This document shows, piece after piece, positions 1 through 17,213 of a DNA stretch of 64,000 nt. The notes under the pieces were generated by a model. It saw only the letters and a list, made by a program, of their open reading frames with translations. It made no database searches and was not told where the DNA came from. Made by a program: the position numbers and the translations under genes. The stretch spans positions 62,001 through 126,000 of the forward strand of contig MCFH01000044.1 of NCBI GenBank assembly GCA_002104945.1. Direction: 5' to 3'. The stretch comes from Piromyces finnis (Eukaryota > Neocallimastigomycota > Neocallimastigomycetes > Neocallimastigales > Neocallimastigaceae). The first letter of the stretch is position 1. Every line of letters begins with the position of its first letter.

Positions 1-1074
1 TTTAAATAAAAATGCTTACTATTCTTTTTAAATTTTCTTTGTAATATAATTTATAATATAAAAAATTTATTTACTTTAAAAAAAAGGAGTGAATTATAAT
101 TTTTTATTGTAATCTAATCTATTCAATAGTGTGGTTTATTTCAAGAGAAGAATAACTAACATAAATTATTTACTTAAAAAAAAGAAACATTAAGAAATAT
201 AATTATCAAAATTTTTAGTTTCTTTGATATTGCATAAGAATTATAATAATAATTATGGTTCATTAAAATAACATGGAATTTATGTAACCTTTAAAAATGT
301 ATAGAAAATAAAAATATAATTTTATTTTATTTTTTTTTTTAAAAAAAACATTATATTGTAAATAATTTCCTATATCTATATATTTTCTTATATATTTCCT
401 GTAATTTAGAATGTTAAATACGGATATTAATGGAAAATTGTTTACAATATTATGCTTTAAATTTAAAAAAAATGAAAAAATGATATTAATATTTTACTGA
501 TTTCATATAAAATAAAATTATATAGAATTGGAAATAAAACTTTTTAAGACTTTTTAAGAATTTTTTTCATGGTTAGATTATTTGAATATGTATTTAAATT
601 TTAATAATTTTCTAAAGTTAAATAGGATGGTATTATTTAAATAATCTTGTTAGTATTACTTCGAAATGGATAGAATTTAAAATATTTATTAAAATAAAGC
701 TTTTTAAAATTTAATTAAATTTTTAAAGAAAAATGTTTATTATTATGATGTTTTTTTTTTCATGTAAATTTTGTTTTTAATTTTGTTTTGTAATATCAAA
801 AAGATTTGTTATTTTAATAGTAGAGAAATATATTAATTTTTAATCTTAAAACCTTTATAACTTTAAAAAAGTTATTTTATTTTATTAATATTATTTTAAA
901 AAATGTAAAGGAAAACAAAAAAAACAAAAAAAAAAAAATAAAATAATCACATATCAAATAATAAAAGTATAAATTAATAGTATTCTTGAATAATGACTAA
1001 CTGAACAATAATACTATTATATAATAAATATTTAGAAGGAAATATATAATTCTTCTCATTAGGACTATGCCTTT

Positions 1075-1122
<48 letters not shown>

Positions 1123-2217
1123 AATAAATACCAACTATCGATTTCATTATTTAAAGGTAGATTTATTATTTTTTTTAATGTTATTTATTTATATTATAAA
1201 ACTTTAAAATTTTAAAATAAATTAAACAAATAAATTTCAAAATCAGAAATCACAAAATTTAAATTCAATATTATAATTTAATTATTGATTATGGAAATTA
1301 AAAACTAGTTTAAAGATTATTTAATCTATAACGAAACTTTGATTTGATATTTATTTTTAATATTTATTTATTTTGATATTATAGTTATTTTATATTTATG
1401 TGAAATACAATAATATTGGTAATTTGATAGTATATGAATGATAAAATAGGATAAACTGAGAAATATAAGATATAATTATTTAAACCCAAATAAAAAAATT
1501 ATAAATTATTAAATTGTATTGATTTTTAAATCTTTTAAGAATGTTTTAATATTAAAAGCTTTATTTTTTATAATTACTTTATATTAAGTTATATTAATGA
1601 TGTTGAATTATAATGATTAGAATTATTTTTATGTGTTTTTTGTTTTTTATTTAATGTGTAAATCTAAATAAATATATATTTTATTTTTGTTTTATTTTTA
1701 AATTTGATTTTTTTTGTTTGTTTATTTGTTAAGTTTACTACATTTAAAATATAATAATAATATTTAAATTTAACTTTTTAAAATTAACTATTTTTAAATT
1801 ATTTTATTTAATATTGAAATTTTTTATATGTTTTGTTTTAAATAAAACTTTTTTTTTCTTTTTATTTTTTTATTCTTCATTTTAAAATAAATTTTGAAAA
1901 TAGTAATATTTTGAAAAATATATTTTTGTTATAAAATATTTTATATTTTCCTTTTATTTTAATTTTTTTTTTTATTATTTCTTCTCTAAGTTTTTTTTTT
2001 TATTTCTTTTTTTATTTAATTAAATAATAATAATATATCTATCTTTTATTAAATTTAAAAAATTATTTAATATTTTTTTAAAGAAAAAAGAAAAAAAATA
2101 TATATTTATATAAAAAATTAATAAAAGAAATTAGAAAAATAAAAAAAAGATTAGAAGAATAGAGGAGAAAACGATAAAAAATTTTGTTTAATAATAAATA
2201 TATCAAAAAAGACTAAA
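1..2217. other. Gene-free AT-rich leader
   Basis: I see no supportable gene in either strand here. The stretch is A/T homopolymer-rich, with a T-rich block around 1071-1117 and A-rich blocks near 920-940. It presumably includes the upstream region of the scaffoldin-like gene that starts at 2218, but no distinct promoter motif stands out against the background. Confidence 0.6.
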
Positions 2218-5200
2218 ATGAAAAGAAGAAATATAATTAATTTGTAAATATTTAAATATTTATTTTAATATTTATTTATAAATAAGAAAAATATATTATA
2301 TAAATTTTGAAGTATGATTAATTATATTAACAAATTAATAATTTAAATTGTTTTTAATAATCCAATATAAAGGCTTTCTACTTTATGTGCATTATTAGCT
2401 ACTAAAGGAGTATCCGCAGATATTCCAAAATGTACAGAAAGTAGAGACAATAATGGAATTACATATAATATTGATAATCAAGGCTATAACTATTGTATAT
2501 ATAATAAAAAATTATGTAGTTTCTCAGATGTTCAAAGTTCAAGTACAACAGCACCAGCAGAATTAGATATTAAAGAGTCTGGTTTATATTTTTTAAAAAA
2601 AGGAAATGATTATCAAGAAATAAGTGGTAGTGATGATACCGAATCAGTTTCCGCAGAGTTAATTTCTGTTGTTGCTGAAAGTTCCAAACAAAAAGAAGTT
2701 ACTGTTCAAACTATATCAAAGGGTCATTATATAAATTATAATAAAGAAATTATTTACTGTACTGATGGAAAAAGCTGTGTAGTTAAGAATCCAACAGGAC
2801 AAAATGCATTATTCTTTATACAAAATCCAATTTCAGGAAAGGGTTTAATTAAATGGGAAAATGAGGCTGAAAATTATGATATAACAGATGGATATTATTT
2901 AAATGGTTCTGGAACATCTCCATTAATTCTTTGTAAAAACAAGGAATGTAAAGAAGTTAGTGCAACTGCATACAATGTATATCTTGATGCATCTGACAAT
3001 AGTTCCCAAAACCTTATTACATGTAGTGCCGATACTACTGATCCATCTAAAGTTGTTTGTACAAGTGAAAGAGGAGAAGAAGGTGCTAGTTATATTAACA
3101 GTAGTGAAATTGACAAAGCAACAAAACCATTAATTCAATGCATTAGAAGTAAATGTAAAACTGTTGAAGTTACTGAATCTAGTGTATATTATGAAGATAA
3201 GAAGGATCAATCTAAAATTATTCAATGTACTTCAGCTCCAAAATGTACAAAGATTTCTGGAACAGTTGGTGATATTTATGTTGGTAAAAGAGGTGATGGT
3301 GAAACTGATGCCATTATTAAGTGTGTTAATGCTGGTACAGAAAGCGTCGTTGTCAAATGTACAATGGATACAAATCCAGCTAAAGATGGTTATTATTTAA
3401 ACACTGGCTCTGATTCATCCAATAATCAAGTCATTGCTTGTGATGATGGATGTAAATCTCTTAAAGTCAATCCAGGATACTACAAGAATGCCAATTCTAG
3501 TGAAAGTGATGGAAGTGATGAATATATTGAATGTAACAATGAATGTAAGATCGCAAAAGCTACTAGTATTAAACAATGTCCAACAGATTTAAGTGCTGTT
3601 TCTATTTCTGAAGCTTGTGTTAGCAAGTCATCTACAAATGAATACACCTTAAAATTATTATATAAGAATACCAATGTTACTGAATATACTTATAACACAT
3701 CTGATTTATACTTCCACACCAGCATTAGTTCTTTCCCAAGTATTTCTAGTGGAAATGGTGTTACCACTCTTTTCAGACTTTCAAAGTATGGTATTGAACG
3801 TTATATTGCCAGTGGTGTTATTTCTGTCAATCCAAGTTCTAATCAATTAGTTACTGATGTCAATAGTAATGTAATTGGAACTGATGTTAACTTATATGAT
3901 TGTAGTAGTTCAACTAAGATTTGTAATAAGCGTTCTTCTTGTCAAGCTAACTCTTACATGTATGATGCTGAAAATAAAAAGGCAATTTACTGTGATAAAG
4001 ATGAAAAATTAACTGATGTTAGTAGTACCAGTGGATATTACATTGATTCAGCAACTGTCATCAGTAATAGAACCCCATACATTATTTCATGTGAAGGTAG
4101 TACTTGTACTCATCTTTTACCAACTGTCGCTTCTTACTTTGTAAATTCAGGAAATGATAATGATACTAAAGCTTTAATTTACTGTAATGGAAGTACATGT
4201 ATCACTACTACTGCTTCAACCGGTAATTATATTGGAAACCAACAAGCTGGTATTATTACTTGTACCTCACAAACCAACTGTGTTTACAAGGATGCTTCAT
4301 CTACTGGTAACGATTCCAATTACATTAATTCTGGATCAAATAAAGCATCCTTTGCTTTAATTGGTTGTACTAAGAAGGGATGTGTTCCAAAGGCTGCCAA
4401 TACTGGTTACTATTTCTCTGATAATGTTTCTTCTCTTATTAACTGTGAAAGTAACAATATTTGTAATTTAATCAATCCAACTGTTAATTACTATTACTAT
4501 GCTGATACTTCTGATACTGGTAAGAACTATATTATTAACTGTTCTAAGATCTCTGCTTCTATTGTTTGTGCTAAGGAAGTTGCTGATATTGGAAGTTACA
4601 TTACTAGTCAATCAAACCGTTTAATTACTTGTTCTGCTAATGGAGGTTGTAAGCAAGAAATTGCCAAACCAGGTTACTATCAATCAGCTGTTAAGATTAC
4701 CATTAACACCCCAAGAGACCTCTCAAGTGTTGGTTCTGAAAGTGAATTAGTTAGTGACATTACTTCTAGAGATTCTACTACTACTTATAATATTATTGAA
4801 TGTTCTAATACTAACTGTGAACTCTTAACTGCCGAAGAATTATCTAACATTCCAATTTGTGAATATAATACTGACAAGTGTTACATTACTCTTGCATATG
4901 CCTTAGGAAAATCTACTGTTAACACTATTTCTGCTGGTGGTATCTGTACTAATGCTGACCGTTCAACTTTCTACTTTGCCACTGATACTATTGTTGTCGC
5001 TCCAAATGTTATTGATGGTAGTACCTCAACTTATGTTTACACTACTACTACTACTAACTGTATTGTTGTTAGCAAGAAATATGCTGACTTATACTATACC
5101 GTTGGTTCAGATATTTACCGTTTAAATGATGGTTCTGTCAGTCGTTTCTACGATTCTGGTAACTACTTTGTTAATGTTGAAAAGAATACTTTAATTAATG

Positions 5201-6579
5201 GAAACAACGCTGATAATTACAATAATGAAAATGTAAAACTTTACCAATGTAACGGAACTGCATGTAGAATCTTAGATAATCCAGAAAACAATACCTACTA
5301 TGCTGATGTCAACAAAAGAATTCTTAAGTTCAATGTTAATAGTGATTCATACTCATTTGCATATGAAAAAGATATTATTTGTATCTTCTCCAATAACAAA
5401 TGTACTCCAAATGCTGACTTAAATGGAAGAGAATTCTGTATTACTTACAAGGGTGAAATCGCTTTAGCTGCTCATGATATTAAGAACCGTGAAACTGGTG
5501 AATGTTACAAAGCTTCAAGTATTAGCAATTATATATATGGATACAACCAATACTTATACAAAATGAATCTTTACTCCGCAACTATTATTGATGAAAATGG
5601 TTACAATATTGTTAGTCTTTCAACTAATAACACTATTAGTACTAAGGATTACAAGAACAGACTTCTTTCTGGTAATTCTATCAAGATTTACGGATGTCAT
5701 TCTTCAACTTGTAAGGTTTATGAACCAGAAGAAGGTGTCTATTACTATGATGGTGCTGCCAAGACTATTATTAAGAAGGATACCAATGGTTGGGTTTCTC
5801 CATCTACTTCAGGTTATGCTTTAGTTTCTGTTAATCCAGGAGAAAAGTACATTTACCAATTCAAGACTGAACTTGATGCTGTTACTTTAATATCAAAGGC
5901 TACTACTGGTTATTACTATACCGTTGATAATGAAATGTATGATTGTAATGATAGTGACAAGGCCTGTGTTTTAATTACCGAAACTGATTACTACTTTACT
6001 AACACTGATGAAATTTACTACTGTGTTTACGATTCTGAAAATTTAGAAAAGACTGAATGTACTAAGCAATCTTGCTACATTGGTCAAAACTATTACATTA
6101 GTGGAAACTACTACAGATGTGAAGCCGGTTCATACCTTACTCCAATCAAATCTAGATACTGTAAATATGATGAAAATGTTATTGTAAACTTCCCAACCAT
6201 CTTAAAGGAAGAATTCCCAAATAGCATTAAGCAAGCAATTGAAAACATTGAAAAGAATAATAATTCAACTGCTGTCGCTGCTAGATCAAACAAGAAGTAC
6301 TTATCTGTTGTTCCAGCTATTTTCACTAACTGTACTTACAATGTTGAAGAAACCGAAGCTTCATATGATTTCGTTTGTCTTAACAACTTTGTTGCTGTTA
6401 ATGAAGAAGATGATTCTCTTGAAATTTGTTCTATTGAAAACCTTGGTTACGTTGAATGTGTTGACGATGAATCTAATCCAGAAAAATGTAATCCAAGTTC
6501 AGCCTTTTCAAGAGTTGTATTTAACTTCTTTACTATAGCAGTTACTATTTTTGCTTCATTATATGTAATGCTTTTCTAA
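2218..6579 (+). CDS. Scaffoldin-like secreted Cys/Tyr-repeat protein, membrane anchored
   Basis: Predicted exons are 2218-2243 and 2373-6579, giving 1410 residues. The 129-nt intron starts GTAAAT and ends AAAG. Without it there is no in-frame ATG before residue 340, while the frame is open from 2371. Joining gives MKRR followed by a hydrophobic core and VSA, a clean signal peptide cut near Ala24. The body is a chain of irregular 35-45-residue repeats of the form GYY-x-N ... L-I-x-C-x4-C. After about residue 824 the repeats give way to a less regular Cys-containing module, ending in a hydrophobic tail (about 1390-1410) that suits a transmembrane or GPI anchor. This architecture matches my recollection of anaerobic-fungal cellulosome scaffoldins, which bind dockerin-bearing enzymes at the cell surface; that function is inferred. 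A paralogue lies at the opposite end of the window. C-ending codons are frequent in the 3' two thirds, hinting at strong expression. Confidence 0.78.
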
Positions 6580-7912
6580 AAGTAGTATTCTTTATATAAT
6601 GAAAAATATAATGCAAAATACAAACGCTATTACAAAAAAGAAAATATAACATAAAATACATTATTTAATGATTAAAAGGAAAAAATATTATTATTATTTT
6701 TAATATTTAGAAATATAGAAAATGATATTTTTTACTTTATTTTTTTTTTTTTAAATTATACTTGTAAATTTATGAAATTTTATGTAATCAAAATCATTTT
6801 ATTTTTATAACATTTACTCATACATTATAAGGCATTATTTTTTTAATGAATACTTGCAATTTTTCAATTCAATTCAATATAAAAATTCATAATTTCAATT
6901 AATTTTTTTAGCATATTTTATTTATATAGTAACTACATATTTTTTATTTATGTAATAAAAATCGTACTTTTGAAAATTATAAATAAAAAAATTAAAAAAA
7001 ATTAGAAAAAATAATATATATATTAATTTTTAATTATCATTATTATTATTATTTCTCTTTGTATAGTTTTTTACACTATTTCAAAATAAAAAAGATGGAT
7101 AGTATTTGTAATAATTATAATAATTAATTTTGGATAATGATAGTTTGTCTTAATAATAATAGTAATATGTTAGAAATAATTATATTTGAAGCTATAATAT
7201 ATGAAAGAAATTATTCTTGAAGTTATTTTAGTTTATATAATCTCGTTAGTAATAGTTCTAATATTAATACATATAATTATAGTGTATTTTCTAAAGGATG
7301 AATTTTTAATAATAACAATTCAAGGGAATAGAAAGAACTTTATATATGTTAAATTATATTAGGTACTTGCTTAGGAAGAATCTCCATTTTTTACGACAAA
7401 TTCTAAAACTTCTTATATTTAAGAAGATAAACTTTAAAACCAATATAGAAGAATAAGTAGTCTTTTCAAATGCCAACTAAAACTGGCATATATTGCGAGA
7501 TTTAATTTTTAATAACACATATTTATTATTATTATTTTTTTTGTTTAAGAGGATTTAGCAAATAATTGTTAATATTTAAAAGATTTAAAAAACACTTATT
7601 TTATAAATTAGCTTATATATCATGCTTATTACAGTTAAGATAAAAATAAAAATTTAAATTATGCAATACTTTTTAATTTTTATTCTTTTTATTTTTATTT
7701 TTTTTCTTATTTTTGCCGTTTTAAAATTTTACCAATTTCATTAATTAATTTTATTTATTTAGTATTAAATTATTTGATTGAATAATAGATGATTATTGTA
7801 TGATAAAATTGATATATTATATTGTAATTATTACTATATTATTATACGACAACAACAGTAACATAAGTTGTATTATATCTTATTTTTTTTTTATCAAATT
7901 ACTTTATTTATC
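6580..7912. other. Intergenic region with LINE relic
   Basis: This is the AT-rich gap between the scaffoldin-like gene and the 3' end of the E2 gene. No intact gene is visible. The part around 7318-7430 resembles the LINE 3' coding region near 47.5-47.6 kb (listed separately). A short imperfect inverted repeat, TGCCA...TGGCA, occurs near 7471-7490. Confidence 0.5.
7310..7440 (+). mobile_element. LINE 3'-end relic
   Basis: On the plus strand, AGGGAAT-GAAAGAACTTTA followed by GAAG..CCATT..ACGA..AACTTCT can be aligned in order with the coding end of the LINE copy at 47408-48330, read on its minus strand. There the same segment encodes an EWKELYKYH stretch. The relic is too decayed to keep a reading frame. 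It indicates an older insertion in the opposite orientation to the two copies at 43-48 kb. Boundaries are approximate. Confidence 0.5.
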
Positions 7913-9240
<1,328 letters not shown>

Positions 9241-10499
9241 TGTTTATATTGATACTCTTTTTAAAAGAAATTAAAATTAATTTTCAATTATTTATTAGTT
9301 ATTTAATATTTTTTAAATTCTTGTTATTTTGGTTAAGATAGTTTGTCTATATATAAATAAATGAAAATAATAGCAAAGGAAATGTTAATATTATTAAAAA
9401 TGTATTATATTATTTATATTACATATATCGTTAATATTTATTTTATTATTTCATTATTTCATTATATAATTTATATTTAGTTTAAATTTTGAAATGTATG
9501 ATTTATATTTAGACAATATTTTATAATAATTATATATATATTTGTATTTTTATATTAGCAAATATTATTAAAGTTAATATATATACCTTTTTCTTAAATA
9601 TAGACAGGTTATTGAATATATTGAATATGAAAAAAAAAAGTATTATATTTATTTTTCTTTTTTTTTTTTATATATATATATATATTTTTTAATTTTCTAT
9701 TGTTATTTTAAATTTAAAGTATAAACAAAATTTTTATTTTTATTTATATGGATATTATAAACTTCACCAGATCACGTGTGCTACACACTATTTTATTTAT
9801 TTGAAAATATATTTAAAATTTATTAATTAATATAACTTTTATTCTTTCTTTTAAGTTAAAAAAAGACTCTATTTTATTTAAATTAATGGTCTATTCTCAA
9901 AGTATTAAAAAAGTTCTTAATTAAGCTTTAATAAAATATATAATTATTATTAAAGGACATAATTACTATTAATATAAGTTGTATAAATTGTCAAAAGGTA
10001 TTTTTATTTTATTAATATTATAAGAAAAATTTTCAAAAGGTTATAAAATCATAATATAATTTTGATAGATAAAAATGACCAATTTCAAATAAAAAATATA
10101 AATAAGGAAATGTTTTGTTTTTGTAAAAAATAAAATTAAAATAAATGTATTTATTATTACTATTATATAATCAATTTACATTTATAAGTAAATTAATAAA
10201 TTTTTAAGAAATATAGTAATGTTCAATTTTTGCAAATGTATAAAATAACAAATGAACTGTTGAATGTATATATATTACAATAGAATTTTGTGTCAATAAT
10301 CAATAATATGCATATAATATAAATGGAGAAGTCATTTTTTATTTACTGAAAATTTTAGTATTTTTTTATTTATAAATATTAAAATTTTAAAATAAAAAAC
10401 TTTTTTTTAAGTAATGATGTACTCATTTCATTAAATATTAATAATACAATAACTATAATTGTTAAAATAGATTTTAAATAATTAAAAATTTTATACGAG

Positions 10500-10537
<38 letters not shown>

Positions 10538-10556
10538 GCAAATTAATGTTAGAAAA
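9241..10556. other. Intergenic region between divergent E2 and F-box genes
   Basis: This is a divergent promoter region of about 1.3 kb with no ORF I can support. It contains a local GC-richer patch with an E-box palindrome CACGTG at 9773-9778. A run of about 31 A residues at 10503-10533 lies just upstream of the F-box start codon. Confidence 0.6.
9773..9778. promoter_or_regulatory. E-box-like CACGTG palindrome
   Basis: CACGTG sits in a short GC-richer patch (about 9763-9790) inside very AT-rich DNA, about 530 bp upstream of the E2 gene and 780 bp upstream of the F-box gene. CACGTG is the classical bHLH/bZIP core. No binding evidence exists here; it is only conspicuous by composition. Confidence 0.3.
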
Positions 10557-11570
10557 ATGGAATTTGAGAGTATGGAAAAGTTTAATAATTTACCTAAAGA
10601 ATTAAAAATTCGTATACTATCTTTTCTACCACATGAAAGTTTATTTTCATTTAAAGCTTTAAACAGAGAATATAGAGATCTAATTACTAATACTGGATTT
10701 CAAACAAATCTGATTTTTAATTCCTATCAAGAATTTATTGATAAATTTCCTGATGCTTTATTAAACTTTATAAAAGCTGCTTCAGAATGTCCTTTAGGAT
10801 ATACTTATTCTTATCTTTCTTTACGTGGACACCCTGAAAATATTATTGTTTTACGTGCAGAATTAAGTCAAATGGAAGGAATTAATACTAATATGAGGAT
10901 TTATATTAAGACAAAGGCTGCTTATATATCTGAACAATACCAAGATGTTGATTTAACAAATTTAAATAAGAACCTTGAATTATCAAACTCTTATCAAATG
11001 TTAAAGAAAATATTACTAGAAAACCCTGATTTTAATCGTCTTCTAAAAAATATTAAAGTTTGTAAAAAATTAGTTGTAAGAGAAAAGGATGAAATACATC
11101 CTATGGCTGATATTGATCATATACCAGGTCCAGAAATTATTGAACTTTTTGCAGTATCTCCATTATTTTCAAGAGATATTAATATTAATAATATCAATAA
11201 TTTCATAAACAATAATGTAATTGATTATGAGAGCCTTAATAGTCATTATACCACAGCTCCAATGAGAACAATACTTTTAAATGTAGATAAAGGATTGCCT
11301 ATTCTTCATGGTTATTTATCAAGTGGATTAGTATTAGAATTACATAATATGGTTTTTCCAATAATTGAAACCTATGAATATTGTTCAAGTGGAAAAGAAC
11401 ATATAAAGCCAACAATTAAAAGAACAATTCGATTACAACCACTTAAGCAAATTGACTATTTTAGTATTGTTAATATTAAATCATTATCATCAGATTTAAA
11501 TAAGAAAAGAATATGTGAATTAAAAACATTTATTCAGGAATTATTTTGTTATATATGTACTTTTAATTAA
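10557..11570 (+). CDS. F-box protein, single exon
   Basis: 337 residues. Residues about 12-52 fit an F-box: LPKELKIRILSFLP, then SLFSFKALNREYRDLI. F-box proteins dock onto Skp1 in SCF ubiquitin ligases and use their C-terminal part to choose substrates. The remaining 280 residues show no LRR, WD or Kelch repeats that I recognise, so the substrate-binding part is unassigned. The start could be Met1 at 10557 or the second Met five codons later; both precede the F-box. A long poly-A tract sits immediately upstream. It is next to an E2 gene, but the two are divergently arranged and a functional link is not shown. Confidence 0.75.
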   Translation: MEFESMEKFNNLPKELKIRILSFLPHESLFSFKALNREYRDLITNTGFQTNLIFNSYQEFIDKFPDALLNFIKAASECPLGYTYSYLSLRGHPENIIVLRAELSQMEGINTNMRIYIKTKAAYISEQYQDVDLTNLNKNLELSNSYQMLKKILLENPDFNRLLKNIKVCKKLVVREKDEIHPMADIDHIPGPEIIELFAVSPLFSRDININNINNFINNNVIDYESLNSHYTTAPMRTILLNVDKGLPILHGYLSSGLVLELHNMVFPIIETYEYCSSGKEHIKPTIKRTIRLQPLKQIDYFSIVNIKSLSSDLNKKRICELKTFIQELFCYICTFN

Positions 11571-12005
11571 TGTTTTTATGATTTTCTTTTTTATTTAATA
11601 AAAATTTCAATATAAAATCTTTTTCTTTTACTAAAAAACATTATTGATAGGTAATAGAATTTCATGTAAATAAATTATAATAAATTATGTATTACATATA
11701 AAATATATATATTATTTTTATTTTTATTTTATGAATTTATGAAATAATGAAATAAATATTACATAATATAAATTGTATATTACAATAATGTTTAGAATTT
11801 GAATAGTAATAGTAATACAATAATTACTCTTATTACTTATTTATTAACCTTTATTATTATTATTATTATTTTTATTATAATTGAATTTGTTACTATTATT
11901 TTTTTTATATCTCATGTCATTTTTATCATTAATTTACCAATAAAATATTTAATCATTTTGATGATCATAATTATTATTCATTTTTTTTTAAAAATTATAT
12001 TAATC
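11571..12005. other. Convergent intergenic gap
   Basis: About 435 bp between the 3' ends of the F-box gene and the kinase gene. It is T/A-rich with an ATT-repeat-like stretch (11850-11880) and no gene I can support. Confidence 0.6.
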
Positions 12006-16165
<4,160 letters not shown>

Positions 16166-16378
16166 TGTGTTATTTGTTATTGGAATAAATCAATTAATTA
16201 ATAAAGAAATTTTGCCTTTTTTTTTTTTTAAACAATGTTTAATATGTCTATAAAACTAATTTTTTAAAAATAGAAAATAAATTGGTATTATATTTGTGTT
16301 TTTGTTCCTAAAGAGATGTATATATATTTTCAAGGTATTATTTAACAGGAACAAAAAAAATAATATTAATAGTAAAGT

Positions 16379-16413
<35 letters not shown>

Positions 16414-16687
16414 ATTATACTTATAAAACATATAATTGTTTTATAATTTATATATTAAATTATTAAAAGAAATAAATCCCTTCAAATAAATTAAATTTTT
16501 ATTATTTTATTTTTTTTTATATTTCCTCTAATAATACAAAGGAATTAAGAGGTAAATTTTATAAGAAATTTAATTTATAAATATTATTTAAAGTATTTAT
16601 AATATCAAAATGCGTATATCCATTATTTTTATTATTATATTAATTGTTGTTATTATTATCAATAATATTTTTATTATTTTATTATAG

Positions 16688-16721
<34 letters not shown>

Positions 16722-17213
16722 GAAAATATAAAAGAAGAAATGAAAAACTTTAATTATATTTAAAAAACAATTGAATTAATTTTCAAAAATTCAAAGAAAT
16801 TAAATTAAATTAGTGTTAAATTAAAACAATTTTATCTAATTTGGTTTCTTTATATAATTTTATTATTTTATATAAATATATTTTCTTTTTTTACAAATAA
16901 TTATTTAAAATTTTATAAGATTTTAAAATATATATAATATTCATAATTCTTTTTAAACTATATAATGTATATGCTGAAAGATAATAGAAGTATTAAATAA
17001 GTATTTATATTTATAAATTAATATTAATCATATGAAATTTCTGATATATGGTGTTATCATTTGATAATGGAAATAAAGGCAATAATTAAAAGATATTTTC
17101 ATTTATTATAATATTAGTTATTATATTTTTAAATTTTTTTTATTAACTATTTCTTTCTGAAGAAATAATTGAACTACTTTTTGAAGATAATTTTTTCATG
17201 TATACTATTATTA
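16166..17213. other. Intergenic region upstream of SNF1-like gene
   Basis: About 1 kb containing the kinase 5' flank and the 3' flank of the next minus-strand gene. It has pure T runs at about 16382-16409 and 16690-16720. No gene or clear motif was found. Confidence 0.6.
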
